A stretch of 64,000 nt of DNA from Acinetobacter apis (GCF_900197575.1 NZ_FZLN01000001.1:1116001-1180000), one strand, 5' to 3'. Counted from the stretch's first letter, positions 53,286-62,931 are shown. Notes: generated by a model from the sequence alone, not told the origin. Program-made: numbers and translations.

Positions 53286-55823
53286 ATGGCCAAAAAAAAG
53301 GTAACACAAGAGTTTTTAATACATCAAATCGGCTATCCACTCCTATGTGGCATGGCATTTTTTAGTATCTCAATGTCTGCACACTCAGAAGATAAAGCAT
53401 TGCAAGAAGCTGATTTTGATTCTGTATTTTTAATGGGCGATGCTAAAAAAATTGATGTGTCTCGCTTTAAATACAATAATCCTGTGTTACCTGGAGAATA
53501 TAATGTTGATGTCTATGTCAACAACAATTGGTTCGGTAAGCGAAAATTTACATTTAAAAGTATTCAAAACCAAAATAATGCTATCACCTGTTTTGACTTA
53601 ACCACTTTACTTAATTTTGGGGTGAAGAAAGATGCTTTAAGTCAATCCATTGAAAACCTACAAACAGATGATCGCTGCAAAACCATTGATGAGTGGGTTC
53701 CAAATGCATTTTATGACTTTGATTCATCATCATTACGTTTAGATATTTCTATTCCACAGATTGCCATGCAAAAAAATGCACAAGGCTATGTTGACCCAAG
53801 TATTTGGGATCAAGGAATCAATGCTGGTTTTTTATCATATAGTGCCAGTGCCTATCGTACTCAAAATAATATTTCTGCGGATACATCAAATGCTTTTATG
53901 AGTATTGCGGCTGGATGGAACTTAGCCGGTTGGCAATTACGCCATTTTGGACAATGGCAATGGACAAGCGCAAAATCTGCTGATCAAAAACAAGCAAAAT
54001 ACAATACAACCAGTACCTATATTCAAAAATCATTTCCACGCTACCGTGGTGTACTGACGGTTGGAGATAGCCATACCAGTGGTGAGGTATTTGATTCTAT
54101 TGGCTACCGAGGAATTGATTTTTCAAGCGATGACCGTATGCTTCCAAACAGTATGCAAGGTTATGCACCACAAATTCGAGGCAATGCAAAAACAACGGCC
54201 AAAGTCGAAATTAGACAACAAGGGCAACTTATTTATCAAACGACTGTATCGCCAGGACCTTTTGAAATCAATGACTTGTATCCAACCGGTTTTGGTGGTG
54301 CAATTGATGTTACCGTGATTGAATCTGACGGACAAATTCAAAAATTTGCTGTACCTTATGCCTCTGTTGTCCAAATGCTTAGACCTCGTATGAACCGGTA
54401 CGCTTTTACTATTGGTCAATTTCGTGATCAAGGCATCGGATTATCGCCTTTAATTTTCCAAGGCAAATATCAACGCGGCTTGAACAACTATATAACCGGC
54501 TATATGGGAATACAAAGTACCAATCACTACTTTGCAGCGACCCTCGGTAGTGCTTTTTCTACACCTATCGGTGCTATTTCTTTTGATGCAACGCAAGCGC
54601 AAACACGAGTAAACCACGAGACACAATCGGGCCAAAGTTTCAAAGTCAGTTACAGTAAACTTATTACTCCAACACATACCAATTTAACGCTTGCTGCATA
54701 TCGTTATTCTACAGAAAATTTTTATAATTTACGCGACGCTATATTAATTGAAGATTTGACTCGCCAAGGGGTAAGTGCATCAAGTGTAGGTAAGCAACGC
54801 GGTGAATTTCAGATGACCTTAAACCAAAGCTTGCCAGATGGTTGGGGAAATCTGTATATGATAGGTTCATGGCAAGATTATTGGAATCGCAATGAAACAG
54901 CACAGCAATATCAAGTCGGTTACAGTAATCAATTTAAAAGTATGACTTACGGTCTCTCTGCAATGCAGCGCCAATTACAGTCTACAACAGCGCAAAATAG
55001 TAAACGCGATACAGAATATCTATTCACTCTCAGCTTCCCTCTTAGCTTTAAAAAATATTCAGCCAATGTTAATGCATCTGTGGCTGATAATAACCAAACG
55101 CTTGGAATTAATGGTATTGCAAATGATCGCTTACAATATGGTGCAGCGGTCACACGCCAAGACAATAACAACACGTCATGGAATTTAAATGGTGCATACA
55201 AAACCAACTATGCAACCTTTGGTGTTTCTTATAATCAGTCAAATGCTATTAAACAAACCATGCTCAATGTACGTGGTAGTGTGATTGGTCATGCCAAAGG
55301 CTTATTATTTGGTGCAGATCAAGGTCAAACTATGGCTATTGTTTATGCACCAGATGCAGCGGGGGCAAGGGTTAACAATGCTACAGGATTACATATTAAT
55401 CATGCAGGTTATGCATTAATTCCCTACCTCACCCCGTATCGATTAAATGACATTGTATTAGACCCTGAAGATATGTCGAATCATGTTGAACTTGAAGAAA
55501 CCAGCCAACGTATTGCCCCATATGCAGGTGCAATCTCTAAGGTCAGTTTTGGCACAAAATCTGGTTATGCCATTTATATTGAAAGTAAACGTGAAGATCA
55601 GTCCACATTGCCTTTTGCCGCTGAAGTTTATAACGCCAACAATGAAGTGGTCGGTATGGTGGCACAAGGCAGCTTAGTTTATTTACGAAGCAAAGATTCT
55701 GTTGGAGATTTAACCGTGAAATGGGGAACAGAATCATCAGAACAATGTCATATTCATTACAACATTCAAGATCAGGTTAAACACGAAGCCAATATGATTA
55801 TGACCGAGGCCATATGCAAATGA
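53286..55823 (+). CDS. Outer-membrane fimbrial usher
   Basis: An 845-residue FimD/PapC-type usher. After a signal region come the N-terminal chaperone-docking domain ('QEADFDSVFLMGDAKKIDVS', DKDALSQ-type region, PGEYNVDVYVNNNWFGKRK) and the 24-strand barrel ('SFPRYRGVLTVGDSHTSGEV', FDSIGYRGIDFSSDDRML). A plug domain and two C-terminal domains (AYALIPYLTPYRLNDIVLDP, SAEVYNANNEVVGMV-like) follow. It translocates and polymerises subunits. The last bases overlap the tip-adhesin start. Confidence 0.93.
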   Translation: MAKKKVTQEFLIHQIGYPLLCGMAFFSISMSAHSEDKALQEADFDSVFLMGDAKKIDVSRFKYNNPVLPGEYNVDVYVNNNWFGKRKFTFKSIQNQNNAITCFDLTTLLNFGVKKDALSQSIENLQTDDRCKTIDEWVPNAFYDFDSSSLRLDISIPQIAMQKNAQGYVDPSIWDQGINAGFLSYSASAYRTQNNISADTSNAFMSIAAGWNLAGWQLRHFGQWQWTSAKSADQKQAKYNTTSTYIQKSFPRYRGVLTVGDSHTSGEVFDSIGYRGIDFSSDDRMLPNSMQGYAPQIRGNAKTTAKVEIRQQGQLIYQTTVSPGPFEINDLYPTGFGGAIDVTVIESDGQIQKFAVPYASVVQMLRPRMNRYAFTIGQFRDQGIGLSPLIFQGKYQRGLNNYITGYMGIQSTNHYFAATLGSAFSTPIGAISFDATQAQTRVNHETQSGQSFKVSYSKLITPTHTNLTLAAYRYSTENFYNLRDAILIEDLTRQGVSASSVGKQRGEFQMTLNQSLPDGWGNLYMIGSWQDYWNRNETAQQYQVGYSNQFKSMTYGLSAMQRQLQSTTAQNSKRDTEYLFTLSFPLSFKKYSANVNASVADNNQTLGINGIANDRLQYGAAVTRQDNNNTSWNLNGAYKTNYATFGVSYNQSNAIKQTMLNVRGSVIGHAKGLLFGADQGQTMAIVYAPDAAGARVNNATGLHINHAGYALIPYLTPYRLNDIVLDPEDMSNHVELEETSQRIAPYAGAISKVSFGTKSGYAIYIESKREDQSTLPFAAEVYNANNEVVGMVAQGSLVYLRSKDSVGDLTVKWGTESSEQCHIHYNIQDQVKHEANMIMTEAICK

Positions 55824-56836
55824 AAAAACTTGCTCTTTTATCTTTACTCGGTGGACTAAGTGCTGGCTATTCGTTATCAACATATGCTGCATGTACACCA
55901 AACCAATCATTTAGCACAATTGATATTGCAATGTCTGTGGGCCGTGTTGTGGTTCGTCCAACAGATACTGTGGGTACTGTGCTTAAAAAAGTAAGCTTTC
56001 CAATTACCGCCAATAACTCAATTTATAACTGTGATCGTCGCGGGGGCCAAATTATTGCCCAATTATCGCAAAGCTATCCAAAAAGTAATATTGGCGACTC
56101 AATTTATAACACCAATATTCCAGGCATTGGTATTCGTTTATATCGAGAAGCTGAGAATGCATCTAATTTTTCAGGGTATTATCCCTATCAAATACAACTT
56201 AATACCAACACCAGTTACCGTTTAGCTTCAGGCTATTTTTCTGTGGAAATTATAAAGACAGATACACAAACAGGCTCTGGTGCATTGATGCCAGGAAGGT
56301 ATAGTTCATACCACAGCAATAGCCACCCAGGCAGTCCTTTTTTGACCAGTACAGTCTATGGTAATACCATCACTATTGCTTCGTCATCTTGTGCAATTCA
56401 AGGGGCAAGCAATCAAACCATTACCCTGCCAACAGTAACAAAAGCAGCCTTTACTGGTATAGGTTCGACTCAGGGTAATCAAGCATTTAATTTTAATATT
56501 TTATGTAATGGTGGAAATAATAATACAGGGTTTCAGGAAAAAAACAGCATCAGTTTAAAGTTTGGTTTTACTCAAGATACATCAAACGCTAATGTGATTA
56601 TGAATTCAGCACCTGATAGCACCAAAGCTCGCGGTGTTGGTGTACAAATTGTTTCAGACTATCAAAACAATAGCCAAGCAATAGCCAATGGTGGCAATAT
56701 TCAACTCGGCACAGTTTCATCGAATGAAGTCGCTCAATATAATGTCCCACTCCGTGCAAGATATTATCAAACCGAAAATACAGTCACCGCAGGTCAAGTG
56801 AGAGCCATTGCAACCATTACGATAGATTATCAATAA
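55820..56836 (+). CDS. Fimbrial tip adhesin / minor pilin, two-domain
   Basis: A 338-residue exported protein with a signal peptide (KKLALLSLLGGLSAGYSLSTYA). The N-terminal part (about 25-190) has its own cysteine pair and is a plausible receptor-binding domain. The C-terminal part, from ASSSCAIQGASNQTITLPTV, is a pilin domain ending RAIATITIDYQ. This two-domain design matches FimH/F17G-type tip adhesins; the ligand is unknown. The ATG overlaps the usher stop codon (ATGA). ATG 55814 is an alternative. Confidence 0.8.
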   Translation: MKKLALLSLLGGLSAGYSLSTYAACTPNQSFSTIDIAMSVGRVVVRPTDTVGTVLKKVSFPITANNSIYNCDRRGGQIIAQLSQSYPKSNIGDSIYNTNIPGIGIRLYREAENASNFSGYYPYQIQLNTNTSYRLASGYFSVEIIKTDTQTGSGALMPGRYSSYHSNSHPGSPFLTSTVYGNTITIASSSCAIQGASNQTITLPTVTKAAFTGIGSTQGNQAFNFNILCNGGNNNTGFQEKNSISLKFGFTQDTSNANVIMNSAPDSTKARGVGVQIVSDYQNNSQAIANGGNIQLGTVSSNEVAQYNVPLRARYYQTENTVTAGQVRAIATITIDYQ

Positions 56837-56863
56837 TGACTTGATATGTCGTTTAATTCAACA

Positions 56864-56896
56864 ATAAAAAAGCCACGATCATCGTGGCTTTTTTAA
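56864..56896. terminator. Bidirectional intrinsic terminator
   Basis: An 11-bp stem (AAAAAAGCCAC 56866-56876 with GTGGCTTTTTT 56884-56894), 7-nt loop. It lies between the fimbrial operon and the convergent acpP. Confidence 0.9.
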
Positions 56897-56908
56897 AAAA
56901 TTAAGCAA

Positions 56909-57145
56909 TTACGCTAATTTTTTAGTTACATAATCAATTGCTGCTTGAACTGTTGTCAATTCATTTGAATCTTCATCAGGAATTGTGATGTCAAAATCAT
57001 TTTCAAAAGACATCACTAGTTCTACTAAATCTAAAGAGTCAGCCCCTAAATCATCAGTAAAAGATGCATCAGTTTTGATTTCTTCAGCACGCATACCTAA
57101 TTGTTCAGCAACCGCTTGTTTAACACGTAGTTCGATATCGCTCAC
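56909..57145 (-). CDS. acpP: Acyl carrier protein
   Basis: A 78-residue ACP. Ser37 in [11 protein letters not shown] takes the phosphopantetheine arm. The start is GTG 57145, preceded by AGGAGA and giving the expected [16 protein letters not shown]. An upstream in-frame ATG at 57160 overlaps the ribosome-binding site and would give five non-homologous residues. It is the last gene of yceD-rpmF-fabD-fabG-acpP. Confidence 0.96.
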   Translation of the reverse strand: MSDIELRVKQAVAEQLGMRAEEIKTDASFTDDLGADSLDLVELVMSFENDFDITIPDEDSNELTTVQAAIDYVTKKLA

Positions 57146-57228
57146 AGGAGATCTCCTCATTGCTTGTGGCGTTTTAAAATGCCGTTAGTTTAATTGAATA
57201 TTGAATATAATGGAAGTTCACAGGCTAT

Positions 57229-57966
57229 TTAAGCCATGTATAAACCGCCGTTTACATGTAATACCGTTCCAGTAATGTAACTTGCCCGCTCGCTTGCTAA
57301 AAAGCTTACCGCATTGGCAATGTCTTGTGTATTACCTAAACGACCAAGAGCAACTTGTTCTGTCATTTTTTGACGAATGTCATCACTCAACTGATCTGTC
57401 ATTTCTGTCGCAATAAAACCAGGTGCAACTGAGTTCACTGTGATTTGACGACTTCCCATTTCTTTTGCAAGGCTACGGCTAAACGCTTCAATGCCCGCTT
57501 TTGCTGCAGAATAGTTTGCTTGTCCTGGATTAGCAAAATGTGCAACCACCGAACTAATATTAACAATACGACCAAAGCGCGCACGAGTCATACCTTTTAA
57601 TACACGTTTAGACAAACGATATACTGCTTTTAAATGTATATTTAAAATGTCATCCCAGTCATCTTCGCTCATACGCAACAATAAATTATCACGTGTGATA
57701 CCTGCATTGTTGACAAGCACGAGTACAGCACCGTGTTTCTGCTCAATTGCAGTCACAACAGCATCTATGGCAGCAGCATCACGAACATCTAAAACAACGC
57801 CTTCACCATGTGCAGCAAACTGCTCGGTTAGTGCATCTGCACCCGCTTGTGATGTGGCTGTACCAACTACAAAATATCCATCTTGAATCAGTTGCTTTGC
57901 AATTGCCGCACCAATACCGCGGCTTGCACCAGTGACTAATGCAACTTTACGTTGTTCTTGTGTCAT
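57229..57966 (-). CDS. fabG: 3-oxoacyl-ACP reductase
   Basis: A 245-residue SDR reductase of fatty-acid elongation. It has the Rossmann motif VTGASRGIGAAIAKQ, NNAG, the catalytic triad Ser (NISSVV) and YSAAKAG, and the C-terminal YITGTVLHVNGGLYMA. It overlaps fabD by 4 bp (ATGA), indicating translational coupling, and precedes acpP. Confidence 0.96.
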   Translation of the reverse strand: MTQEQRKVALVTGASRGIGAAIAKQLIQDGYFVVGTATSQAGADALTEQFAAHGEGVVLDVRDAAAIDAVVTAIEQKHGAVLVLVNNAGITRDNLLLRMSEDDWDDILNIHLKAVYRLSKRVLKGMTRARFGRIVNISSVVAHFANPGQANYSAAKAGIEAFSRSLAKEMGSRQITVNSVAPGFIATEMTDQLSDDIRQKMTEQVALGRLGNTQDIANAVSFLASERASYITGTVLHVNGGLYMA

Positions 57967-58949
57967 ACATTTTCTCCTTCTGCCACTAAAATCGCTTGGA
58001 GTGCATCTTCAATCCGACTTTGAGTATCTAATGAAAAAGTTTTTTCAATACCAGGTAAACGCTTTGCCATGTTACTTAATACAGTTCCAGGTCCACATTC
58101 AGCCAAATATACAATGCCTTGATCTTGTAATGATTGAATAGTATTGGTCCATTGTACCGATTGATATAGCTGCGCAGTTAGTGATGAACGAAGCTCAGTA
58201 ATACTCGTTGCAATCGCTGCATTCACATTATGTAGAACAGGTATTTGAGGTAACTCAATGGCAGTTTGTTCCAACGCTTGGGCAAACTGCTCAGCAGCAG
58301 GTTTCATCAATGCACAATGTGATGGAACAGAAACAGGCAATGGAATCGCCTTTCCGCCTTGCTCTTTAGCCAATGCCATTACATCGTTCACGGCTTGAGT
58401 TGCGCCTGCAATTACCACTTGCCCTTTGGTATTATAATTCGCAGCATCAACGCTGCCTGCATTTGCTTGTGACACTTGCTCACATAAAGTAATAATTTGT
58501 GAGTCAGTTAAGCCTAGTATAGCAGCCATTGCACCCTGACCTTCAGGCACAGCACTTTGCATTAATTGGCCACGTAAATGTACAAGCTTTACCGCATCAG
58601 TCAATGTCAGCGCTTGTCCTGCAACCAAGGCACTGTATTCACCTAAAGAGTGTCCCGCTAGGAATTTTGGTGCAACACCACCTAAAGACACCCACAAGCG
58701 CCATAATGCAATACTTGCAGTCAGTAATACCGGTTGTGTATTTTGTGTTTGATTTAAACCTTTGCCTGACTGTGCAATATGCCATAAGTCAAAACCAACA
58801 GCATCAGATGCTTCAGCAAAAGTGTTTTTTATTTCGCTAAATTGTTCTGCAAGATCAGCCAGCATGCCAACTTTTTGTGAGCCTTGGCCCGGAAAAACAA
58901 ATGCAGTTTTTTCCGCTTGAGCCAGCTGCTCGAGTCGTATAGCAGACAT
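57963..58949 (-). CDS. fabD: Malonyl-CoA:ACP transacylase
   Basis: A 328-residue enzyme with VFPGQGSQKVGML, the nucleophile motif GHSLGEYSALVA, QGAMAAILGLTDSQI and VPSHCALMKPAAEQF (catalytic His). It loads malonyl groups onto ACP. ATG 58949 has an AAGGT ribosome-binding site; a TTG start 6 bp upstream is less likely. plsX and fabH, often between rpmF and fabD, are not here. Confidence 0.96.
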   Translation of the reverse strand: MSAIRLEQLAQAEKTAFVFPGQGSQKVGMLADLAEQFSEIKNTFAEASDAVGFDLWHIAQSGKGLNQTQNTQPVLLTASIALWRLWVSLGGVAPKFLAGHSLGEYSALVAGQALTLTDAVKLVHLRGQLMQSAVPEGQGAMAAILGLTDSQIITLCEQVSQANAGSVDAANYNTKGQVVIAGATQAVNDVMALAKEQGGKAIPLPVSVPSHCALMKPAAEQFAQALEQTAIELPQIPVLHNVNAAIATSITELRSSLTAQLYQSVQWTNTIQSLQDQGIVYLAECGPGTVLSNMAKRLPGIEKTFSLDTQSRIEDALQAILVAEGENV

Positions 58950-59044
58950 ATTCAATACCTTTTTGATCTTCTATTGAAGTTAGGCCAAGCAATTTATCAT
59001 TATTTGTTGTACTTTTTAATTGCCAAATGCAACATTTCACGCAA

Positions 59045-59072
59045 CAAAAAAGGAGCTTGCGCTCCCTTTTCT
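59045..59072 (-). terminator. Intrinsic terminator of yceD-rpmF
   Basis: GGAGC/GCTCC stem with TTGC loop and A/T extension. On the minus strand it is followed by a seven-T run. It lies between rpmF and fabD, so part of the operon may end here. Confidence 0.65.
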
Positions 59073-59097
59073 AATCAAGTTGCCTTGATCTTACCAA

Positions 59098-59280
59098 TTA
59101 TTCAGCTGATGCTTTAGCGAACAATTGACGACCACGGTAAAAACCGTCTTTAGTTACGTGGTGACGACGATGAGTCTCACCAGTCGCTTGGTCTACAGTT
59201 AATGCATTCTCGGTTAAAGCGTCATGAGAACGGCGCATATCACGGCGAGAGCGGCTTTTACGGTTTTGCTGAACAGCCAT
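59098..59280 (-). CDS. rpmF: 50S ribosomal protein L32
   Basis: A 60-residue L32 ([20 protein letters not shown], then [18 protein letters not shown]). It lacks the zinc cysteines, as usual in Gammaproteobacteria. It lies downstream of yceD, the universal pairing. Confidence 0.95.
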   Translation of the reverse strand: MAVQQNRKSRSRRDMRRSHDALTENALTVDQATGETHRRHHVTKDGFYRGRQLFAKASAE

Positions 59281-59357
59281 GATGGCTCCTTACATAAATC
59301 GAAAAAAGGATCAGATCAGAACAAAAAGGTTCTTTTGTGAAAGTATAACATACTTTC

Positions 59358-59915
59358 TCAGTTAAGTTTACCTTTCAAGTTTGCCAAAATATCAAACGGG
59401 TTATCCCGTTTTTCTTCAGCAACGTCCTGTTCACTAGGTTGATGTTTATGTTCACAAGCATCATGCTTAGGGGACAATGGCATCAATAATAATAACTCAT
59501 CTTCTAAAAGCATGAGCAAATTCACCACAGCAGGTTCATCAAATGTCCCTTTTGTGGAAGACTCGCCTTCGCCAAGAACGATGAAATCAGCATCCTCATC
59601 CAAGCGCTCTATCAGTGACTCATCCTCTACCAGTGCCAAATGAACATCTGAAACTAAATCAACCTTTACAGTTTCCAAACAACGTTGGCACTCTAAAGGC
59701 GCTTGGGTTTCAATATGCGCATCTAACCATACTAGACGTAAGTATGCGTCCATAGATAGCTTACAATTTACTTGAACCTGTTGATTTTCAACTGATCCAA
59801 CTGTTTCACGAGCTATACGACTAAGGCGAGACAGGGGCAGTGTTCCTGACCATGTAAAGCCTTGTTCAGCCCATTTAAACGGCTCAATGTGTGCCGGAAA
59901 GGTATTTGCTGACAT
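59358..59915 (-). CDS. yceD: YceD/DUF177 family protein
   Basis: A 185-residue protein with the DUF177 core: LQVN-type strands, ETQAPLECQRCLETVKVDL with the CxxC pair, then an acidic stretch LVEDESLIERLDEDADFIVL. It ends NPFDILANLKGKLN. Homologues are linked to 23S rRNA metabolism and always sit beside rpmF. Role inferred from that context. Confidence 0.9.
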   Translation of the reverse strand: MSANTFPAHIEPFKWAEQGFTWSGTLPLSRLSRIARETVGSVENQQVQVNCKLSMDAYLRLVWLDAHIETQAPLECQRCLETVKVDLVSDVHLALVEDESLIERLDEDADFIVLGEGESSTKGTFDEPAVVNLLMLLEDELLLLMPLSPKHDACEHKHQPSEQDVAEEKRDNPFDILANLKGKLN

Positions 59916-60010
59916 AATTAAGGCGGCAATTCTACAAATTCATCAGAACTCTGTCAAAGTTTAAGATACAATTTCTTACTTTAAAACAGAACATGTGAGT
60001 CGATTAAGTC

Positions 60011-60673
60011 ATGAAAATGCTTCAACCAGCGTCAAAACCTTCTTTTTCATCACTTAACACGACACTTTGCCAATTGGACACTCATCTTACAAAAAACCAA
60101 GTTAAATTAGCAGCTTGGTCGACTTTGAGCGATGAAACATCTCAAGTGGATTGGCTTATTTTACACTTTAATCATTGGTTTTCATATCACAATGTGAAAT
60201 TAATTCGTGGTGAGCATGAACCTGAATATTTTCCTGCAACCAAAAATACAGCTGCACAAATTCAATTTGCCCATGGTTTTTTCAATAGCGCTTTGCATGA
60301 AATTAGTCATTGGACCATTGCCGGGCCAAAACGTCGTACGTTACCTGATTTAGGCTATTGGTATGCACCTGATGGTCGTACACAAGAACAACAGCAACAA
60401 TTTGAACAAGTTGAAGTTAAACCACAAGCCATTGAGTGGCTTTTTTCCCGTGCATTTGATCGCCCTTTTCGCGTGTCTTTAGATAATTTAACCGGTGATG
60501 CGACCGACAGTACTGCATTTAAAGACCACGTGTATTTACAGGTATCTCGTTATTTATCAGGTGAACAATCACTCCCTCGTGATGCCCTACACTTTATTCA
60601 TTTTATCTGTCTGTCGGTTCGAGATGGCAACATGCTTAATCCAGATGAGTTTTTAAGGTCTGCACTTGATTAA
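60011..60673 (+). CDS. epmC: Elongation factor P hydroxylase
   Basis: A 220-residue YfcM-family protein. The metal site is in ALHEISHWTIAGPKRRTLPD, followed by LGYWYAPDGRTQEQQQQFE and VEVKPQAIEWLFSRAF. EpmC hydroxylates the lysinylated Lys of EF-P. No efp, epmA or epmB is in the window. It is divergent from yceD and followed closely by the yciO-like gene. Confidence 0.92.
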   Translation: MKMLQPASKPSFSSLNTTLCQLDTHLTKNQVKLAAWSTLSDETSQVDWLILHFNHWFSYHNVKLIRGEHEPEYFPATKNTAAQIQFAHGFFNSALHEISHWTIAGPKRRTLPDLGYWYAPDGRTQEQQQQFEQVEVKPQAIEWLFSRAFDRPFRVSLDNLTGDATDSTAFKDHVYLQVSRYLSGEQSLPRDALHFIHFICLSVRDGNMLNPDEFLRSALD

Positions 60674-60735
60674 TCATTGGTGTTTTCAATGATTTCGTTT
60701 CATAATATAGACTTTACAGGTCACTTTGGAGAGCC

Positions 60736-61356
60736 ATGATGCTTCATTTAAGAGTCCATCCTGACAATCCACAACCTCGACTAATTGAGCAGGCTGTAGA
60801 TTGTATTCGTCAAGGTGGTGTAGTGGTATATCCTACTGATGCAGCGTATGCAATTGGCTGTCAGATTGGTAATAAAAGCGCAATTGACCGTATTGCCCAA
60901 ATTCGCCAGTTGAATGAAAAACACCAATATTCGATCTTGTGTAGTGATCTATCTCATTTAGCCAATTTTGCGAAAGTTGATAATCCAACTTATCGGTTGC
61001 TTAAATCACACACACCATCGGCCATTACTTTTATTTTGCCTGCAACCAGCGAAGTTCCTAGACGTTTAATGCACCCTAAAAAGAAAACCATTGGTTTACG
61101 TGTGCCTGAAAATAAAGTCTGTCAAATGCTTTTACAGTCACTTGGTGAACCATTGTTAACCAGTACTTTAATTTTACCTAATCAAGAAGATCCACTTGAT
61201 GATCCTTATGAAATTGAAATGCAGCTAGGCAAACGGATTGATTTATTCATTGATAGTGGTTTTGGCACACTCAACCAAACCAGTATTGTGGATTTATCTA
61301 CTGAGACACCAGCGGTAATTCGTCATGGTTCAGGTGATGTAAGCGCATTTGATTAG
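60736..61356 (+). CDS. yciO: TsaC/YciO-type (Sua5-fold) protein
   Basis: A 206-residue Sua5/YrdC/YciO-fold protein. It has GGVVVYPTDAAYAIGCQIGN, KHQYSILCSDLSHLANFAKV and AITFILPATSEVPRRLM. Proteins of this length lacking the C-terminal Sua5 domain are either TsaC (threonylcarbamoyl-AMP synthase for t6A) or YciO. The divergent PTDAAYA motif and the rluB neighbourhood favour YciO. It is 62 bp downstream of epmC. Confidence 0.82.
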   Translation: MMLHLRVHPDNPQPRLIEQAVDCIRQGGVVVYPTDAAYAIGCQIGNKSAIDRIAQIRQLNEKHQYSILCSDLSHLANFAKVDNPTYRLLKSHTPSAITFILPATSEVPRRLMHPKKKTIGLRVPENKVCQMLLQSLGEPLLTSTLILPNQEDPLDDPYEIEMQLGKRIDLFIDSGFGTLNQTSIVDLSTETPAVIRHGSGDVSAFD

Positions 61357-61978
61357 GATCAGATGAACCACTATTCTCAGTAGAACAGCGACTATGGTTT
61401 TTTAAACATCGATTCTGTCTAAAAAACCAATGCTTTATAATATTTGTAAATAAGTACATCGAAAAAAAGCGTTATAGCCTCGTCACCGTTATAAAAAAAC
61501 CAATGTTTTTTATAACTAATTTGATATGTTTTAATCTTTTTTACTTTAAAACATTGACCTCGTTATATTTTATTTAGCGTCTTTTCTGCCTTACCCACTA
61601 TCCTATATATTTTAGATACCCTAAAATGCTTTATTTGTAGCAACATGTCATATATGACACCAAACCTGTTGCATAAAACAGCCGCAATTTGCCATATAGT
61701 ATGCAATTACTATGTCGTTATTGTGACTGAGTCAGTCAGCATATGAAAGCACTATCGCCCAATTGGCGCAATTTAAAAGCAATGCTTGCCGTATGTAAAC
61801 TTGGCTCTATGATGTGATCGGCATTGTTAGTAACAACGCCACATTTAAATTTTGCTTTTGGTGTATGGTTTTAAGCCAATTGCCCCCCTGTATCGTCTGC
61901 ACGTTATATATTCCATCCATATATCGTGCATTGTCAGAAAGATCGACTGCAGGTTATTAATTCTAAGGTTATGCTGTT
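61357..61978. other. 622-bp gene-free region with several hairpins, upstream of rluB
   Basis: No ORF longer than about 25 codons on either strand. Three AT-rich hairpins occur in succession: 10 bp (61395-61404/61420-61429), 11 bp (61488-61498/61506-61516) and 9 bp (61526-61534/61546-61554). A perfect 7-1-7 palindrome is at 61724-61738. Eight-base complementary segments lie at 61760-61767 and 61875-61882. It may hold a small RNA or a long rluB leader, or be the remains of lost genes. Confidence 0.5.
61724..61738. promoter_or_regulatory. Perfect 15-bp palindrome upstream of rluB
   Basis: TGACTGA-G-TCAGTCA, symmetric about 61731. A candidate protein-binding site; no regulator is identified. Confidence 0.35.
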
Positions 61979-62917
61979 ATGAGTGAAAAACTACAAAAGG
62001 TGTTAGCGCGCGTTGGACTTGGGTCTCGTCGCTACATGGAAGAAGTCATTGCCGCAGGTCGTGTAAGCGTCAACGGTAAAGTAGCTCAAGTGGGCGAACG
62101 AATTGAACAAGGTGATGAATTACGAATTGATGGACGTAAAGTACAATTTCAGCTTGAAGAAGAAATTCGCCGTCGTGTATTAATTTATTATAAGCCTGAG
62201 GGTGAAATTTGTTCACGCAGTGATCCTGAACAGCGCCCAACTGTTTTTGACAGCTTGCCGCAAATTTCTAATGACCGTTGGGTGATGGTTGGTCGATTAG
62301 ATATTAACAGTACAGGCCTATTGATGTTTACCAACGATGGTGAGTTGGCAAACCGTTTAATGCATCCATCAAATGAAGTCGAGCGTGAATATGCAGTTCG
62401 CGTAATGGGTGAATTAACTCCTCAAATGCGCCAAAAACTGATTCAAGGTGTTGAGCTTGATGATGGTCCTGCTAAGTTTGAGTCAATTTCTGATCTTGGT
62501 GGTGAAGGAATTAACCGTTGGTATCAAGTTGTGGTTAAAGAGGGACGTAACCGTGAAGTACGTCGTTTATTTGAATCACAAGAATTAAGAGTCAGCCGTT
62601 TATTGCGTACGCGCTATGGTACTGTAATTTTACCGCGTGAATTGCGTACAGGACGTTGGACTGAGCTAGATAAGCATGACATCGATACACTTGCTAAACT
62701 TGTGGAATTAAAGCCACGTCAAGGTACAGGCTTGTTTGGTATTGCAAAACGCCGTGCGGAAAAAATGGTTGAAAAACCAATGCCTGCACGCCGTGGTGGT
62801 TATTTACGTCAGCAGCATCGTACAGACGAACAGCCTTCACAATCACAACAACCACGTCAGCAAAATTCTGAGAAAAACCAGCAGCGTTCACCACAGAATC
62901 GTCATAACAAACGTTAA
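61979..62917 (+). CDS. rluB: 23S rRNA pseudouridine synthase RluB
   Basis: A 312-residue RsuA-family synthase. The N-terminal S4 domain ([19 protein letters not shown]) is followed by the catalytic motif [18 protein letters not shown] (Asp nucleophile) and [13 protein letters not shown]. The last 65 or so residues are a low-complexity Arg/Gln/Ser/Asn tail, typical of RluB. It modifies U2605 of 23S rRNA in E. coli. Confidence 0.93.
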   Translation: MSEKLQKVLARVGLGSRRYMEEVIAAGRVSVNGKVAQVGERIEQGDELRIDGRKVQFQLEEEIRRRVLIYYKPEGEICSRSDPEQRPTVFDSLPQISNDRWVMVGRLDINSTGLLMFTNDGELANRLMHPSNEVEREYAVRVMGELTPQMRQKLIQGVELDDGPAKFESISDLGGEGINRWYQVVVKEGRNREVRRLFESQELRVSRLLRTRYGTVILPRELRTGRWTELDKHDIDTLAKLVELKPRQGTGLFGIAKRRAEKMVEKPMPARRGGYLRQQHRTDEQPSQSQQPRQQNSEKNQQRSPQNRHNKR

Positions 62918-62931
62918 ACTGCAATGGGTTT

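Noticed and set aside
54123..54431. Minus-strand ORF of 102 residues inside the usher gene
   Set aside because: It is antisense to a well-supported usher coding region.
61743..61817. A 24-codon ORF beginning MKALSPNWRN in the gene-free region before rluB
   Set aside because: It has no ribosome-binding site, is very short and has no recognisable similarity. It is kept only as part of the structured-region observation.
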